Source: Bog-473 sp963736525 (GTDB lineage Bacteria; Actinomycetota; Acidimicrobiia; Acidimicrobiales; RAAP-2). From it: a stretch of 64,000 nucleotides of DNA. The notes below the pieces were generated by a model that was given only the letters and a program-made list of their open reading frames with translations, did not search any database and had not been told where the DNA came from. Shown here piece by piece: positions 15,645 to 24,631 of the stretch (the stretch's first letter is position 1; each line of letters begins with the position of its first letter). A program made the translations under genes and the position numbers. The DNA lies in the NCBI GenBank assembly GCA_963736525.1, contig CAVTPF010000003.1:28163-92162 (forward strand). The letters are read 5' to 3'.

Positions 15645-18374
15645 GTGGCAGCGAACGGCGCCGAAGCTGCTCGTTCGAGCGCGATGTCGGCGGGGTCAAA
15701 GGACGGAGCGGTCGAGAACGACTCGGACCAACGCGTCCGGCCGTCCCCGGAATCGGAGGGACCCTCCCCGGAATCGGAGGGCCCCTCCCCGGAATCGGAG
15801 AGCACGGCGCCGGCTCCTGAGCGCTCGACCTGGGTGGTCTTCGTGACCATCAACGCCTTTTCGGCCGCTCTGGCGCTGGGTGTGGCGGCCCTCCTGCTCA
15901 GAGGTCCACTCCACGGCGCCGGACCCGTTCGGCACTTGGCGAACCAACCCGAGTGGTGCGCCATCGTGTGCGTGCTGTGGGCGGCTGCCTCGTGGGCACC
16001 CGTGTCGCTGCACTATCGGGGCAACACCACGCTCATCGCTCTCGTGGAGACGCCTCTGCTCCTCGGCTTGGTCTTCTTGTCTCCGAAGTGGTTGGTGCTC
16101 AGCTGCCTCGCCGCCGATCTCTTCATCTTCGGCTTCATTCGAAGTCAGGCACTCGTCAAGGTGGCATTCAATGCGGCGACCGGCGCGTTCGGCATCGCAA
16201 TGGCAGCGCTCGTCTACCGTGAGCTCCTGGGCACACACAGTCCAGTCAGCGTCCAAGGCTGGGGCGCCGCCGCTGCCGCCTTGTGCACCGCAGAGTTCGT
16301 GATGATCTTCATGTCACGGGTCGTGTGGACGCTGAACGGACAGACCGCGGAGCGCTTGACGGGATTGCAAATCACGACCGAAGCGGCGTTGGTGGCAGCG
16401 AGCATCTGTCTCTCGCTCGTCATGCTCGACGCGGCATGGTTCGACCTTTGGGCAACCGTGCCACTCCTCATGGTGGGTGGACTGATCATTTTGGCGTACA
16501 GCAGCTACACCCGTCTTTCCTTGCGCTTTGAATCGTTGCAGCGGCTCTACGATTTCAGTCGTGCGCTCGGGACGGCGAGCCTCGAACCATCGTCGATGAG
16601 TCTGGACGTCCTGGCCCAGGTCCGCACCGTCATGCGAGCACGTCGAGCGGAACTCATCCTGGCAGAGCCGACGGGGATCCCGCGCCGGATTTCGTTGGAT
16701 CACCGTGGGGCGTCTGGGGTGGAGCTGATGGAGCTCGATCCCTCGTCGTTCGTCACCAAGGCCATTGCCACGGGCACCGCCTCCCTCCACACCAACGCGA
16801 CGCTCGACGGCGGGCTCAGCACCGACCCCGTGGCAGGCGAATTTCGCGATGCCGTTGTCGCCCCCATCATGAACGAGCAGACCGCGATCGGAGCCGTTGT
16901 CGCACTTGACCGCGCGGAGGAGTTGGATCACTTCGACAGCGACGACCTCAGGCTCTTCGAGGCCCTCGTGGCACACGCCAGCGCGAACCTCGAACGTGCT
17001 CGCCTCGTCGAGGAGTTGCGCTACGAAGTTGACAGCAAGTCGCACCAGGCGACCCACGACATGCTCACGGGGCTTCCCAACCGCATGCTGTTTCTCACGC
17101 GAGCAGCAAGTGCATTGCGTGAAAGCCACAGCGTCGCAATCGTCCTGCTCGACATTGACCGCTTCAAGGACGTGAACGACACCCTGGGCCACGCTATCGG
17201 CGACCGCCTGCTGCAAGAACTCTCCGAGCGCATGTTGCGGGCCGTCCCTGGAGGCGTCACCGTAGCGCGCCTCGGTGGCGACGAGTTCGCGCTGGTAATC
17301 CCCGACGTGGGCGAAGCTGAAAGGGCGTTGGCCATCGTGAACGAGATCCATGGGGAGATCTCGCGGCCGATCAAGATAGAGGACGACGGGATGACGCTCG
17401 CCGTGACGGCGAGCGCCGGAATCGCACTTGCACCTCGGCACGGTGACGACGCGGATCTTCTTCTCCAACGGGCGGATATCGCCATGTACGTCGCCAAGGA
17501 ACGCCGGAGCACGGTCGAAATGTACTCAGTTGAACACGACCAGAGCATGCAGAGGTGGCTCATGCTCGGCGGCTTGTTGACCCATGCCCTCGAAGACGGA
17601 AGTGGACTGAGCGTGATGTACCAACCGATCGCCGACGTCCAGTCTCGACAGTTCGTGCGAGTCGAAGCCCTGGCCCGCTGGCACGACCCCGTCCATGGGG
17701 CGATCCCCCCGGAGGAGTTCATCGGGATTGCCGAGCAGATGGGGCTCATCAGTCAGATCAGCGAGTTCGTTCTCGCCGAATCCTGCGCCAATTTGGCGAA
17801 TTGGCGACGAGCCGGGCTTCACATCGGACTCGCGGTCAACGTCTCGGGGCGCGAACTCGCCGACGCCAATCTCATCGAGCGGGTGGCCCGAAACCTCCAG
17901 GCACACGACCTTCCCCCAGAAGTCCTCATGCTCGAGGTGACGGAGACAGAGGTCATGGACGACCTCACCCAGGCAAGCAGGGTGTTGGACGAACTCGCCA
18001 GTCTGGGAATCCGGATCGCGATCGATGACTACGGAACCGGCTACTCCTCGCTCGCGTACCTGCATCGATTGCCGGTTCAGGAATTGAAGATCGACCGCTC
18101 CTTCGTGACCAACCTTCCGAACGACCTCAGCAACGCGATCATCGTTCGCTCCTCCATCGCCATGGCCCACTCGCTCGGACTCGGTGTCGTTGCCGAGGGG
18201 GCAGAGGACGAAATCACCTGCGCGATGCTGGCTGACGCAGGATGCGATTCGATTCAGGGCTACTACCTCTCGAAGCCAAAAGGGCCGTCGGAGCTCCAGG
18301 AGTGGCTCCTCGCGGGCGCATCGCTCGAGTTCGAACCCCTCGACTCCACATCGCGGCCCGCCGCTCGCGTCTAA
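15645..18374 (+). CDS. Membrane-bound GGDEF-EAL protein with GAF-like sensor
   Basis: A 909-residue cyclic-di-GMP enzyme. Residues 1-60 are polar and contain three PSPESEG-type repeats. About 60-290 hold several membrane helices, 300-460 look like a GAF domain, the GGDEF domain has RLGGDEFAL near residue 544, and the EAL domain begins near 660 (VEALARW). The cyclase motif is intact. The product-inhibition I-site is not: PGGV stands where RxxD is expected. The EAL domain keeps its metal and catalytic residues (NVSG, EVTE, IDDYGTGYSS, LKIDRSF, VAEGAE), so it should be an active phosphodiesterase. An in-frame ATG at 15684 is an alternative start. Confidence 0.9.
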   Translation: MAANGAEAARSSAMSAGSKDGAVENDSDQRVRPSPESEGPSPESEGPSPESESTAPAPERSTWVVFVTINAFSAALALGVAALLLRGPLHGAGPVRHLANQPEWCAIVCVLWAAASWAPVSLHYRGNTTLIALVETPLLLGLVFLSPKWLVLSCLAADLFIFGFIRSQALVKVAFNAATGAFGIAMAALVYRELLGTHSPVSVQGWGAAAAALCTAEFVMIFMSRVVWTLNGQTAERLTGLQITTEAALVAASICLSLVMLDAAWFDLWATVPLLMVGGLIILAYSSYTRLSLRFESLQRLYDFSRALGTASLEPSSMSLDVLAQVRTVMRARRAELILAEPTGIPRRISLDHRGASGVELMELDPSSFVTKAIATGTASLHTNATLDGGLSTDPVAGEFRDAVVAPIMNEQTAIGAVVALDRAEELDHFDSDDLRLFEALVAHASANLERARLVEELRYEVDSKSHQATHDMLTGLPNRMLFLTRAASALRESHSVAIVLLDIDRFKDVNDTLGHAIGDRLLQELSERMLRAVPGGVTVARLGGDEFALVIPDVGEAERALAIVNEIHGEISRPIKIEDDGMTLAVTASAGIALAPRHGDDADLLLQRADIAMYVAKERRSTVEMYSVEHDQSMQRWLMLGGLLTHALEDGSGLSVMYQPIADVQSRQFVRVEALARWHDPVHGAIPPEEFIGIAEQMGLISQISEFVLAESCANLANWRRAGLHIGLAVNVSGRELADANLIERVARNLQAHDLPPEVLMLEVTETEVMDDLTQASRVLDELASLGIRIAIDDYGTGYSSLAYLHRLPVQELKIDRSFVTNLPNDLSNAIIVRSSIAMAHSLGLGVVAEGAEDEITCAMLADAGCDSIQGYYLSKPKGPSELQEWLLAGASLEFEPLDSTSRPAARV
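15742..15800 (+). repeat. Three 21-bp in-frame repeats
   Basis: CCCCGGAATCGGAGG recurs every 21 bp three times and encodes the PSPESEG heptads in the cytoplasmic tail of the GGDEF-EAL protein. Copy number could vary by slippage without breaking the frame. Confidence 0.75.
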
Positions 18375-18818
18375 CGCGCCGACGAGGTAGCCGAGGTTGA
18401 GATCCACACCCGTACGTGGTGCACGCCGCCGGCACCGGACCGGCGGTCACACGTCCGCCTGAGCGGTCCAGCCGTCAGGTTCGCCGTGCATCCGAGACTG
18501 AGCAGGCCCTTCCGACGATCGTCCGCCCGACGCATCATCGGCGTGCTCAGGGTGTCGTGCACTAGGGACTGGCCGCTGCCGCGGATGATCCGCGCTCACC
18601 GTCGGGCTGTCGTCCGGGGCTCGTCAGGGCATTGAGCCCGAGACTTCGCACACCGAACCGGGTGCGGGTTTCCGTGCTCAATTTGCCTGGTCCACAGGCA
18701 CAACGCACGCACAACGGTTGCACAATGGTTGCACAATGGGAGAAACTTGGCGCGGAGGATCAGGGGTACCGGTAGCACGGTGTTGGGCCCTCGGATCCTC
18801 CTACCTGTACCGCCGTGC

Positions 18819-18830
18819 AAAGGAGGTGAG
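18819..18830 (+). promoter_or_regulatory. Near-perfect Shine-Dalgarno of a short leader ORF
   Basis: AAAGGAGGTGAG is complementary to almost the full anti-Shine-Dalgarno, far stronger than most sites in this window. An upstream CCTCCT at about 18797 could pair with the AGGAGG and mask it, so the site may be switchable. Confidence 0.6.
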
Positions 18831-18834
18831 TCAT

Positions 18835-18861
18835 ATGAGACGACGCAACCGGGTCGGCTGA
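18835..18861 (+). CDS. 8-codon leader ORF (MRRRNRVG)
   Basis: ATG four bases after AAAGGAGGTGAG opens MRRRNRVG and then a TGA. The Arg-rich leader lies 245 bp before the MFS start. Short ORFs with strong ribosome binding sites upstream of efflux genes often sense stalled ribosomes (attenuation). The leader role is inferred from position; translation is likely from the ribosome binding site. Confidence 0.45.
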   Translation: MRRRNRVG

Positions 18862-19106
18862 TCATGACCGGTCAATGACCGGTTCAATACGGCCATAGTG
18901 GCTCACTCACCACCCCTTCACCAGGGTACGGGGTGCTGCTCTGGCTATATCGACACGGCGGGAGACCACCTTGAGCGAATTCGTTCTCGAAAAGGCGGGT
19001 CCCCGCCGCTGTCGCGTCCCGGCCCGCGAAGTCGATGGTCCGATATCGACGAGGGGAACGGGTGTAACAATCTGAGCGACGCAACGCGACGGGGCGGAAA
19101 GGCTTG

Positions 19107-20363
19107 ATGAGAATTCCTGGGCTGGCGGGCAGGCACCGGCGCCGCCTCTCGCGCGGTTTTTCTCGACTCTGGGTCGGCTTTGCACTGGCCAGCACAGGTG
19201 ACGGGCTCATCCTGGGCGCCGTCCCGCTTCTCGCAGTCTTTGTCGATCCGAATCCGCTGGCGGTGTCCGCGGTTGCGGCAGCTGACAGCCTTCCGTGGCT
19301 CTTGGTCGCGCTACCGGCCGGCGCGTTCGCAGACAGGTTCGATCGAGGACCACTCATGGCACTCGCGAACGCTGTGCGGGCCGCCGCCATCCTTGGCGCG
19401 GCGTTCTTGGTCCTCGCCGGCCAAATGGATCTGGCGCGTCTGATCCTCATCGTTCTGGTCAATGCGGGGGCGAGAGCGATCTATTACTCGTCGTATCAGG
19501 CTGTTGTGCCCGAGCTCGTCGGGTCCGAATCTCTCGAACGCGCCAACGGCGTATTGACTGGCACAGAATCGGGCGCGGAGTATCTGGCGGGGCCGGTTGC
19601 CGGAAGCTCGCTCTTTGCCGTGAGCGCGTCCATCCCGTTTCTGGCCGACGTCGTCGTTCTGGTGATGTCCACGCTCCCCTTTGTGGGGATCCACTCGAAA
19701 GCACCGAAATCGGATGGATCTGGCGGCTCCATCTGGGAGGGTGTGAAGCTTTTGTTCGGGGACCGCTGTCTGCGGGTCCTGGTCATCATGGTGAGCTGCA
19801 TCGCCATGCTCCAAGGGATGGAATTCGGCATCCTCGTGCTGATCGCTACCAAGGTGTGGGGCGTGCGAACGGGCGCCTATGGTGTCTTTCTTGCCGCTGG
19901 CGCCGTCGGGAGCATTCTCGGCAGCTTCGCCGCTGGTGGCCTGGTGAGGCGATTCGGGAGTGGCCTCACGCTGATTGGCGCCACGATTGCGTCGGGTGTC
20001 GGATATTTGATCATGGCCTCCACGGATACATGGCTCGTAGCCGGTCCCGGTTTCGTGGTTGTGGGTTTTGCGGTCAACGTCATTACGGTTGACGCCGTCT
20101 CTCTCCGGCAGAGGCTGACTCCTCCAGAACTCATGGGGCGGGTGGGCAGCGCGTGGCGCGGCATCGTCTGGGGTGCGGCACCGCTCGGCGCGATTGCGGC
20201 CGGAGCCGTGGCCACGATCGGAGGACTCCGGTTGCCACTCGTACTGGCAGGGACGCTGCAATGTGCGGTGGCCATCGGGCTGGGCGGTCCACTTCTCCGA
20301 AGTATTCGGGCCCGCTCCGGACCAAGCGTTGCGTTGGAGACACACGACGCCGGGCAAGACTGA
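19107..20363 (+). CDS. MFS transporter, 12-helix (enterobactin/tetracenomycin exporter-like)
   Basis: A 418-residue transporter with about 12 membrane helices. The first helix carries RLWVGFALASTGDGLILGAVP, and the loop ADRFDRGPLMALAN is the MFS signature between helices 2 and 3. The overall character fits the MFS_3/EntS-like exporters, which include Tap-type drug pumps of actinobacteria. The substrate is unknown. I use the ATG at 19107, preceded by GGAAAGG; a TTG one codon upstream is possible. A long structured leader with a short ORF suggests induction by a translation-disturbing compound. It is convergent with the SGNH hydrolase gene. Confidence 0.85.
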   Translation: MRIPGLAGRHRRRLSRGFSRLWVGFALASTGDGLILGAVPLLAVFVDPNPLAVSAVAAADSLPWLLVALPAGAFADRFDRGPLMALANAVRAAAILGAAFLVLAGQMDLARLILIVLVNAGARAIYYSSYQAVVPELVGSESLERANGVLTGTESGAEYLAGPVAGSSLFAVSASIPFLADVVVLVMSTLPFVGIHSKAPKSDGSGGSIWEGVKLLFGDRCLRVLVIMVSCIAMLQGMEFGILVLIATKVWGVRTGAYGVFLAAGAVGSILGSFAAGGLVRRFGSGLTLIGATIASGVGYLIMASTDTWLVAGPGFVVVGFAVNVITVDAVSLRQRLTPPELMGRVGSAWRGIVWGAAPLGAIAAGAVATIGGLRLPLVLAGTLQCAVAIGLGGPLLRSIRARSGPSVALETHDAGQD

Positions 20364-20445
20364 CAGGCCCGCACCGACAACCCCAACAGAGCGAGCGTGT
20401 CGGGTGGCCTGATCGGGATCGAGCCGGCAAGAGTCCTTCAGCGGA

Positions 20446-22050
20446 TCAGCTCGGCGCGTCGGGCGCTCGGGCTGCACGCTCCGAAGGCAGCGACGGCGGG
20501 GTGAGGGCGGGTGCGAGCATCGCGGCCGCGAAGCGGAACGCGCCGGACGAATAGACGTCGCACTCTTCGAAGCCACCCATGAGAGTGGTCGTGCCATCGG
20601 GGCAGAAGTGCACGCCGTCCGGGGCCCGCACGATGTTCGTCCCCGCCGGCCCCGTGCACGGCTCGCCGGAGAGGCATGGGAGGCTCCAGGTGAACTGTCC
20701 GTTCGCCATGACCGCTTGGCCGGCGTCGTCGTAGGTGACGCCGACATTGCTGGTGGCCAGCGATTGGTATACCTGGTTGAGGGCGGATACGTTCTGACTG
20801 AGGCTGGGGGACGCGTCAAGTGGCAGGCCGACCAAAATGACCTTCGTGCCGACGGCCCGGAAGATCGAGATCGCCGCCTGGGTGTCGTCCTTGTACTTCT
20901 GGAAGTACTGCGGTGTCCCTAGTTGGTAGCCCGCCATGCACGGTGTGAAGGCGTCGCCCGAGAAAGCCAGCACCGCTGCGGTGGGCTGCCAGTCCTGCGC
21001 GTCGGCCGCCATCGTTGCGAGGTAGTCGCAGGTCGCGGTACCGGGGTAGGTGCGGACCACGACGGAGGCGCCCGAGTTGATGGCGAGGAAGGCAAAGTCC
21101 TGTCCTGACTCGGAAACCAGTGAATCGCCGTACAGGGCGATCCGCGGCGGTCCCGGGGGTGGGAGCTCGGGCACGGATCCGTGGAACGTGGCGTCACCGA
21201 AGCTGAAGATGCCGCCGTCGGAGGCGGCCTCCCAATAGCCGCCGGCGGGGGTGGCGGCCATGCCCACGATCGGTTTGTCCAGCGTGAGGCTGCCGGTGCT
21301 GCCCCGGAAGGTGGCGTCACCGAAGCTGAAGATCCCGCCGTCGGCGGCCACCAGCCAGTACCCGCGACCGCCTGCAGAGCGTCCAATCCCGACGATCGGT
21401 TGGTTGAGCCTGAGGCTGCCGGTGCTGCCCCAGAAGGTGGCGTCACCGAAGCTGAAGATCCCGCCGTCGGCGGCCACCAGCCAGTACCCGTGACCATCAG
21501 CGGTGGCCGCCATCCCGACCATCGGAGCGTTGAGCGGATGGCCGCCCTCGGAGCCGTAGTACCCGGCATCGCCGAAGGCGAAGACACCGCCATCGGCGGC
21601 GACCTCCCAGTAACCGCCGCCGTCGGGAGTGGCCGCCATGCCGATGATGGGCGCGTCGAGAGCGAGAGCACCGGTGCTGCCTCGGAAGGTGGCGTCACCG
21701 AAGCTGAAGATCCCGCCGTCGGCGGCCACCAGCCAGTACCCGTGACCATCAGCAGTGGCCGCCATCCCGACCATCGGAGCGTTGAGCGGATGGCCGCCCT
21801 CGGAGCCGTAGTAGCCAGCATCGCCGAAGGCGAAGATGCCGCCGTCGGAGGCGACCTCCCAGTAGCCGCCGCCGTCGGGAGTGGAGGCGACACCGACAAT
21901 CGGATGGTCGACCACCAGAGACATGACCGGCGTGCTGGGCACGGCCAGCACCAGACAGGTCGCGGTGAGACACGCGGCAACGAAACCGGTGGTGATCCGG
22001 CGGCCCTGGTCCACGGAACGAGTATCGCCGATGGGCCGGTGTGTGGTCAC
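20446..22050 (-). CDS. Secreted SGNH hydrolase fused to six GYW/DGGIF repeats
   Basis: After a signal-like hydrophobic segment (TTGFVAACLTATCLVLAVP), the protein has six copies of a unit of about 42 residues with the pattern DGGIFxFGDAxFxGS...PIVGMAATxDGxGYWxVAxDGG. The C-terminal domain is an SGNH/GDSL-type hydrolase: catalytic Ser in ALYGDSLVSE and Asp-His in APDGVHFCPDG, plus several Cys pairs. It probably de-esterifies an extracellular glycan or lipid while the repeats form a propeller-like binding part; this is inference. The start is uncertain between GTG codons at 22050 and 22014, with 534 or 522 residues. Units are near-identical at DNA level, so repeat number may vary. Confidence 0.8.
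   Translation of the reverse strand: MTTHRPIGDTRSVDQGRRITTGFVAACLTATCLVLAVPSTPVMSLVVDHPIVGVASTPDGGGYWEVASDGGIFAFGDAGYYGSEGGHPLNAPMVGMAATADGHGYWLVAADGGIFSFGDATFRGSTGALALDAPIIGMAATPDGGGYWEVAADGGVFAFGDAGYYGSEGGHPLNAPMVGMAATADGHGYWLVAADGGIFSFGDATFWGSTGSLRLNQPIVGIGRSAGGRGYWLVAADGGIFSFGDATFRGSTGSLTLDKPIVGMAATPAGGYWEAASDGGIFSFGDATFHGSVPELPPPGPPRIALYGDSLVSESGQDFAFLAINSGASVVVRTYPGTATCDYLATMAADAQDWQPTAAVLAFSGDAFTPCMAGYQLGTPQYFQKYKDDTQAAISIFRAVGTKVILVGLPLDASPSLSQNVSALNQVYQSLATSNVGVTYDDAGQAVMANGQFTWSLPCLSGEPCTGPAGTNIVRAPDGVHFCPDGTTTLMGGFEECDVYSSGAFRFAAAMLAPALTPPSLPSERAARAPDAPS
21180..21905 (-). repeat. Six tandem ~126-bp coding repeats
   Basis: Six in-frame copies of a unit of about 126 bp within the SGNH hydrolase gene. 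Long exact matches recur, for example GGTGGCGTCACCGAAGCTGA on the plus strand near 21189, 21309, 21438 and 21687. Recent duplication or gene conversion is likely. Confidence 0.8.
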
Positions 22051-22220
22051 GGCAGAACGACGGCGACGGCGACGAGGGAGGGCTGCGGGCGACGACGAAT
22101 GCCTGGGAGGCCGGTTCGTCGCCAGTTCGGGTGCCCTGGGGATCGCGTGGCGTACGTCCGGTTCGTGCCTTGCGCCTGTGCTCGATGCACCGGCTCGCCA
22201 CCACCCGGTACCGTGGCCCC

Positions 22221-22487
22221 GTGAGCAGCCCGCGAGTGCCCGGTGGGGTAGTGCACAACCTTCCGGGAGACCTGCGCACGGCGCTGATTGCCAACCCCGT
22301 GGCACTCGATGCCTGGATCGACATCACGCCTCTGGCTCGCAACGAGTTCATCTGCTGGGTCGAGGACGCCAAGCAGGAGATGACCCGAGAACGCCGCATT
22401 CGCCGGACTCAGGAGGAGCTGGAGGAAGGCCTGCGGCGGCCCTGCTGCTGGCCAGGGTGCAAGCACCGCGAGCGAACAGGCAGTTAG
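22221..22487 (+). CDS. YdeI/OmpD-associated family protein (short)
   Basis: An 88-residue protein. VVHNLPGDLRTALIANPVAL and PLARNEFICWVEDAKQ, followed by a basic helical tail TRERRIRRTQEELEEG, are the hallmark of the YdeI/OmpD-associated (bacteriocin-protection) C-terminal domain. It lacks the upstream domain of longer members. The tail ends in an unusual CCWPGC. The GTG at 22221 is chosen because homology starts right after it; the open frame extends upstream into the divergent promoter region. In the family, function is linked to peptide tolerance, but this is not firmly shown. Confidence 0.7.
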   Translation: MSSPRVPGGVVHNLPGDLRTALIANPVALDAWIDITPLARNEFICWVEDAKQEMTRERRIRRTQEELEEGLRRPCCWPGCKHRERTGS

Positions 22488-22605
22488 CGGTCGGCGCTCC
22501 CAAGGGCGACGACCATCGCCCATTGCCCGACGCCTCCACTTCTGCTGAGATGGCGCACAGCCGGTCATAAAGGCTGACGAGGAATGGCGAAGGGGTCAAC
22601 TGCCG

Positions 22606-23205
22606 ATGCCTTCGGATCGCAGCAAGGGACTGTGTGTCTGCACGCTTGCGCTCGTTGCGGGTTTCCTCGCGGGGTGCGGCGGATCAGGTCGTCAATCTGA
22701 GTCGACGACGAGTTCCTCCGCCACCTCGGCGACGGGAGTGGTCCTGGGTGCGGATGGACTTGGAGTTGTCCAGACCGGTGACGCCGAGACTCCGGCGGTC
22801 CACACAGTAAGCCGCTACCTCGGTGCACCCACGAAGACCACGACACCTGGACCATGCAACGGAACCACCGAGGTGGAATGGAGCGATCTCTCGTTGGAGT
22901 TCTCCCACGGCGTCCTCGACGGCTACCGCTACGTGGAGGGTGGTCTCTCCGATGCCGGAACGTTCCACCCTCCGACGGGTCCTGGCACACCCGTACTCAA
23001 GACAGCGACTGGTGCGACTCTCGGGATGACGCTCATCGAGGTGCGACCCCTGTACCCGGTCAACGCTTTTCGCGAGGAACAGGGGGGAGCCATCGTCGTT
23101 CGCGGAACCAAAACGGGGGAGAGGCTGTTCCTCGGATTCTTCAGCACCACTCCCGCGTCACCCCTCACCGAGATCAAGGGCGGCAGTACCTGTGGGGATG
23201 TCTGA
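22606..23205 (+). CDS. Predicted lipoprotein of unknown function
   Basis: A 199-residue protein with a bacterial lipoprotein signal: basic start, hydrophobic core LCVCTLALVAGFLAGC and a lipobox LAGC with the lipid-attachment Cys at about residue 24. A Ser/Thr-rich linker (about 26-45) follows and then a globular domain of about 150 residues with two Cys (PGPCNG and the final TCGDV) that may form a disulphide. No family was recognised. It should be anchored outside the membrane. It stands alone between the YdeI-like gene and the minus-strand small gene. Confidence 0.7.
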   Translation: MPSDRSKGLCVCTLALVAGFLAGCGGSGRQSESTTSSSATSATGVVLGADGLGVVQTGDAETPAVHTVSRYLGAPTKTTTPGPCNGTTEVEWSDLSLEFSHGVLDGYRYVEGGLSDAGTFHPPTGPGTPVLKTATGATLGMTLIEVRPLYPVNAFREEQGGAIVVRGTKTGERLFLGFFSTTPASPLTEIKGGSTCGDV

Positions 23206-23303
23206 TCAGAGCGGCGGCGACGGTTGTGCCGCCGGTGAAGCCTGAGCGATGCGGCCCCGGTGTATGCCCAATCGCCGGAAGCGGGTCCTGTCTGGCTTCC
23301 GAC

Positions 23304-23531
23304 TCAGGCGCCTCGTCGCAGCTTCGAGTGTGCAATGTCTCGGAGCCGTGCCTGCGCGGTGAGCCACTCGGCCGACCGAGTCACTTGAGCTTCCTGCAGC
23401 ACGTGATGCAACCCCGTAGGACTCTCCGTACGTGCTCCGCACCGTCTGCACACGGGTATGCGGCCATTTGTTTCGGGAAGATGGTGCTGGTCGAGCTGAG
23501 CGGCGACATCCGCAGACTCGGGTGAAATCAT
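23304..23531 (-). CDS. Small protein with a CxxC zinc-ribbon-like start
   Basis: A 75-residue protein: MISPESADVAAQLDQHHLPE, then RIPVCRRCGARTESPTGLHH, then a helical part RSAEWLTAQARLRDIAHSK. One C-x-x-C pair and a following His-His could hold a metal. The start is supported by a strong AGGAGG four bases before the ATG. Composition and punctuation look like a real gene, but I recognise no family. It lies alone between the lipoprotein and the methyltransferase genes, with about 200 bp of empty sequence on the methyltransferase side. Confidence 0.5.
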   Translation of the reverse strand: MISPESADVAAQLDQHHLPETNGRIPVCRRCGARTESPTGLHHVLQEAQVTRSAEWLTAQARLRDIAHSKLRRGA

Positions 23532-23734
23532 GATTCCTCCTGTCGGCGCAAATCGTTGAGACGTACGGCCGGAAGGATGGCACCCGCCGAGGGCGGGATT
23601 GTCCTTCGCTCCACCCTATGCCCATCGGAGCGCTGGTTGTCGGGCTGCTCCGTACGTCGGAACGGTGGGTCGCTTTTGCCCACGAGGGCAGTCGATCTGT
23701 GCAAGATTTCGGGTCGAGGGGATAATTGTTACCA

Positions 23735-24481
23735 ATGTCGGACCTGTGGAGAGAGGCGGGCCGGGCGTCCCAGCGATTCGGTGAGCAGGCACTCGACTAC
23801 GACCGGTATCGACCTCGGTACCCAGAAAGCGTGTTCGATGACATCGTCACGATCGCAGGAGTTGGACCCGGGGCAAGTGCCATCGAGATCGGAGCTGGGA
23901 CCGGGATCGCAACTGAACCGTTGGTCGAGCGTGGCCTGGCCGTCACCGCCATCGAAGCTGCCCCCGAGATGGCCGCTCTCGCGAAGGCCAAGCTGGCCGG
24001 TCGTGCCCAAATCTTCGTAGGTCGGTTTGAGGACTATTTGGCACCAAGATCAGTGCAGTTGGTCGCCTCATTCAACGCCTGGCACTGGGTGGATCCGACG
24101 ATGGCTGTCGATCGTGTTGCCGAGGTGATCGAACCGAACGGGTTTCTCGCTCTCGTTTGGACTGAGGTCGTCTCCTGGGGTCAGGAGCCATTCGAAGATC
24201 GCCTCGCTGACGTCTTCGGCCACCCATGGGCAAAGCGTCTCGACCATGTGGAGGGTTCACTGCAACCGATCCGAGACGATGGCCGGTTCGACGAGTTTCA
24301 GGTGCGCCACCACGTCTTGGAACGCAGCCTCGATGCCGCAGGCTTCATGGCGGTTACAAAGACGTATGGGGGCGACCGTACGACTGAGCAGTACGAGGCC
24401 ATCGCGAAGGTGATTGAGGATGACTTCGGTGTGATCAAGAAGGTGGAGGACGCCGCCCTCTATATATCGAGGCGGCGCTAG
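23735..24481 (+). CDS. Class I SAM-dependent methyltransferase
   Basis: A 248-residue Rossmann-fold methyltransferase. SAM-binding motif I is AIEIGAGTGIATEPL, the acidic ribose-binding end of strand 2 is VTAIEAAPEM, and motif IV-V is SFNAWHWVDP. The opening FGEQALDYDRYRPRYPESV is typical of the UbiE/trans-aconitate methyltransferase-like group (Methyltransf_11/25). The substrate is unknown. The ATG at 23735 is preferred over a TTG three codons upstream. It is convergent with the CoA-transferase gene. Confidence 0.88.
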   Translation: MSDLWREAGRASQRFGEQALDYDRYRPRYPESVFDDIVTIAGVGPGASAIEIGAGTGIATEPLVERGLAVTAIEAAPEMAALAKAKLAGRAQIFVGRFEDYLAPRSVQLVASFNAWHWVDPTMAVDRVAEVIEPNGFLALVWTEVVSWGQEPFEDRLADVFGHPWAKRLDHVEGSLQPIRDDGRFDEFQVRHHVLERSLDAAGFMAVTKTYGGDRTTEQYEAIAKVIEDDFGVIKKVEDAALYISRRR

Positions 24482-24631
24482 TCGATGATGCTAGCCACCT
24501 GCCCCAGTACCCCGGGGCCGTGTCACGCTCCGGCACGTCTGGAGCCCAGAGCAACCGGTCGGGACACTCCCGACTCGGCCCCCCACGCACCCGAGTGGTC
24601 CAACCACATGGTCCGCCCAGCCGGCGTCCTG

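Larger units (their letters stand above)
18375..19106 (+). other. Long non-coding stretch with structured leader of the MFS gene
   Basis: This 732-bp gap has no convincing full-length gene. It contains repeated TTGCACAATGG units (about 18716-18740), an 8-codon ORF behind a very strong ribosome binding site (18835), a direct repeat of TGACCGGT at about 18865-18885, and inverted repeats: CACCCC/GGGGTG near 18914-18935, GGCGGG-TC-CCCGCC near 18996-19010 and GTCGAT/ATCGAC at 19031-19050. This looks like an mRNA leader with attenuator potential. The minus-strand frame at 18596-18865 has no recognisable protein. Confidence 0.5.

Noticed and set aside
18790..18830. CCTCCT/AGGAGG stem region as a 16S rRNA 3' fragment
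   Set aside because: Only the short anti-Shine-Dalgarno-like bases match; no other rRNA sequence surrounds it.
18596..18865. Minus-strand 89-residue frame
   Set aside because: No ribosome binding site and no protein-like pattern; it lies over the leader with its stems.
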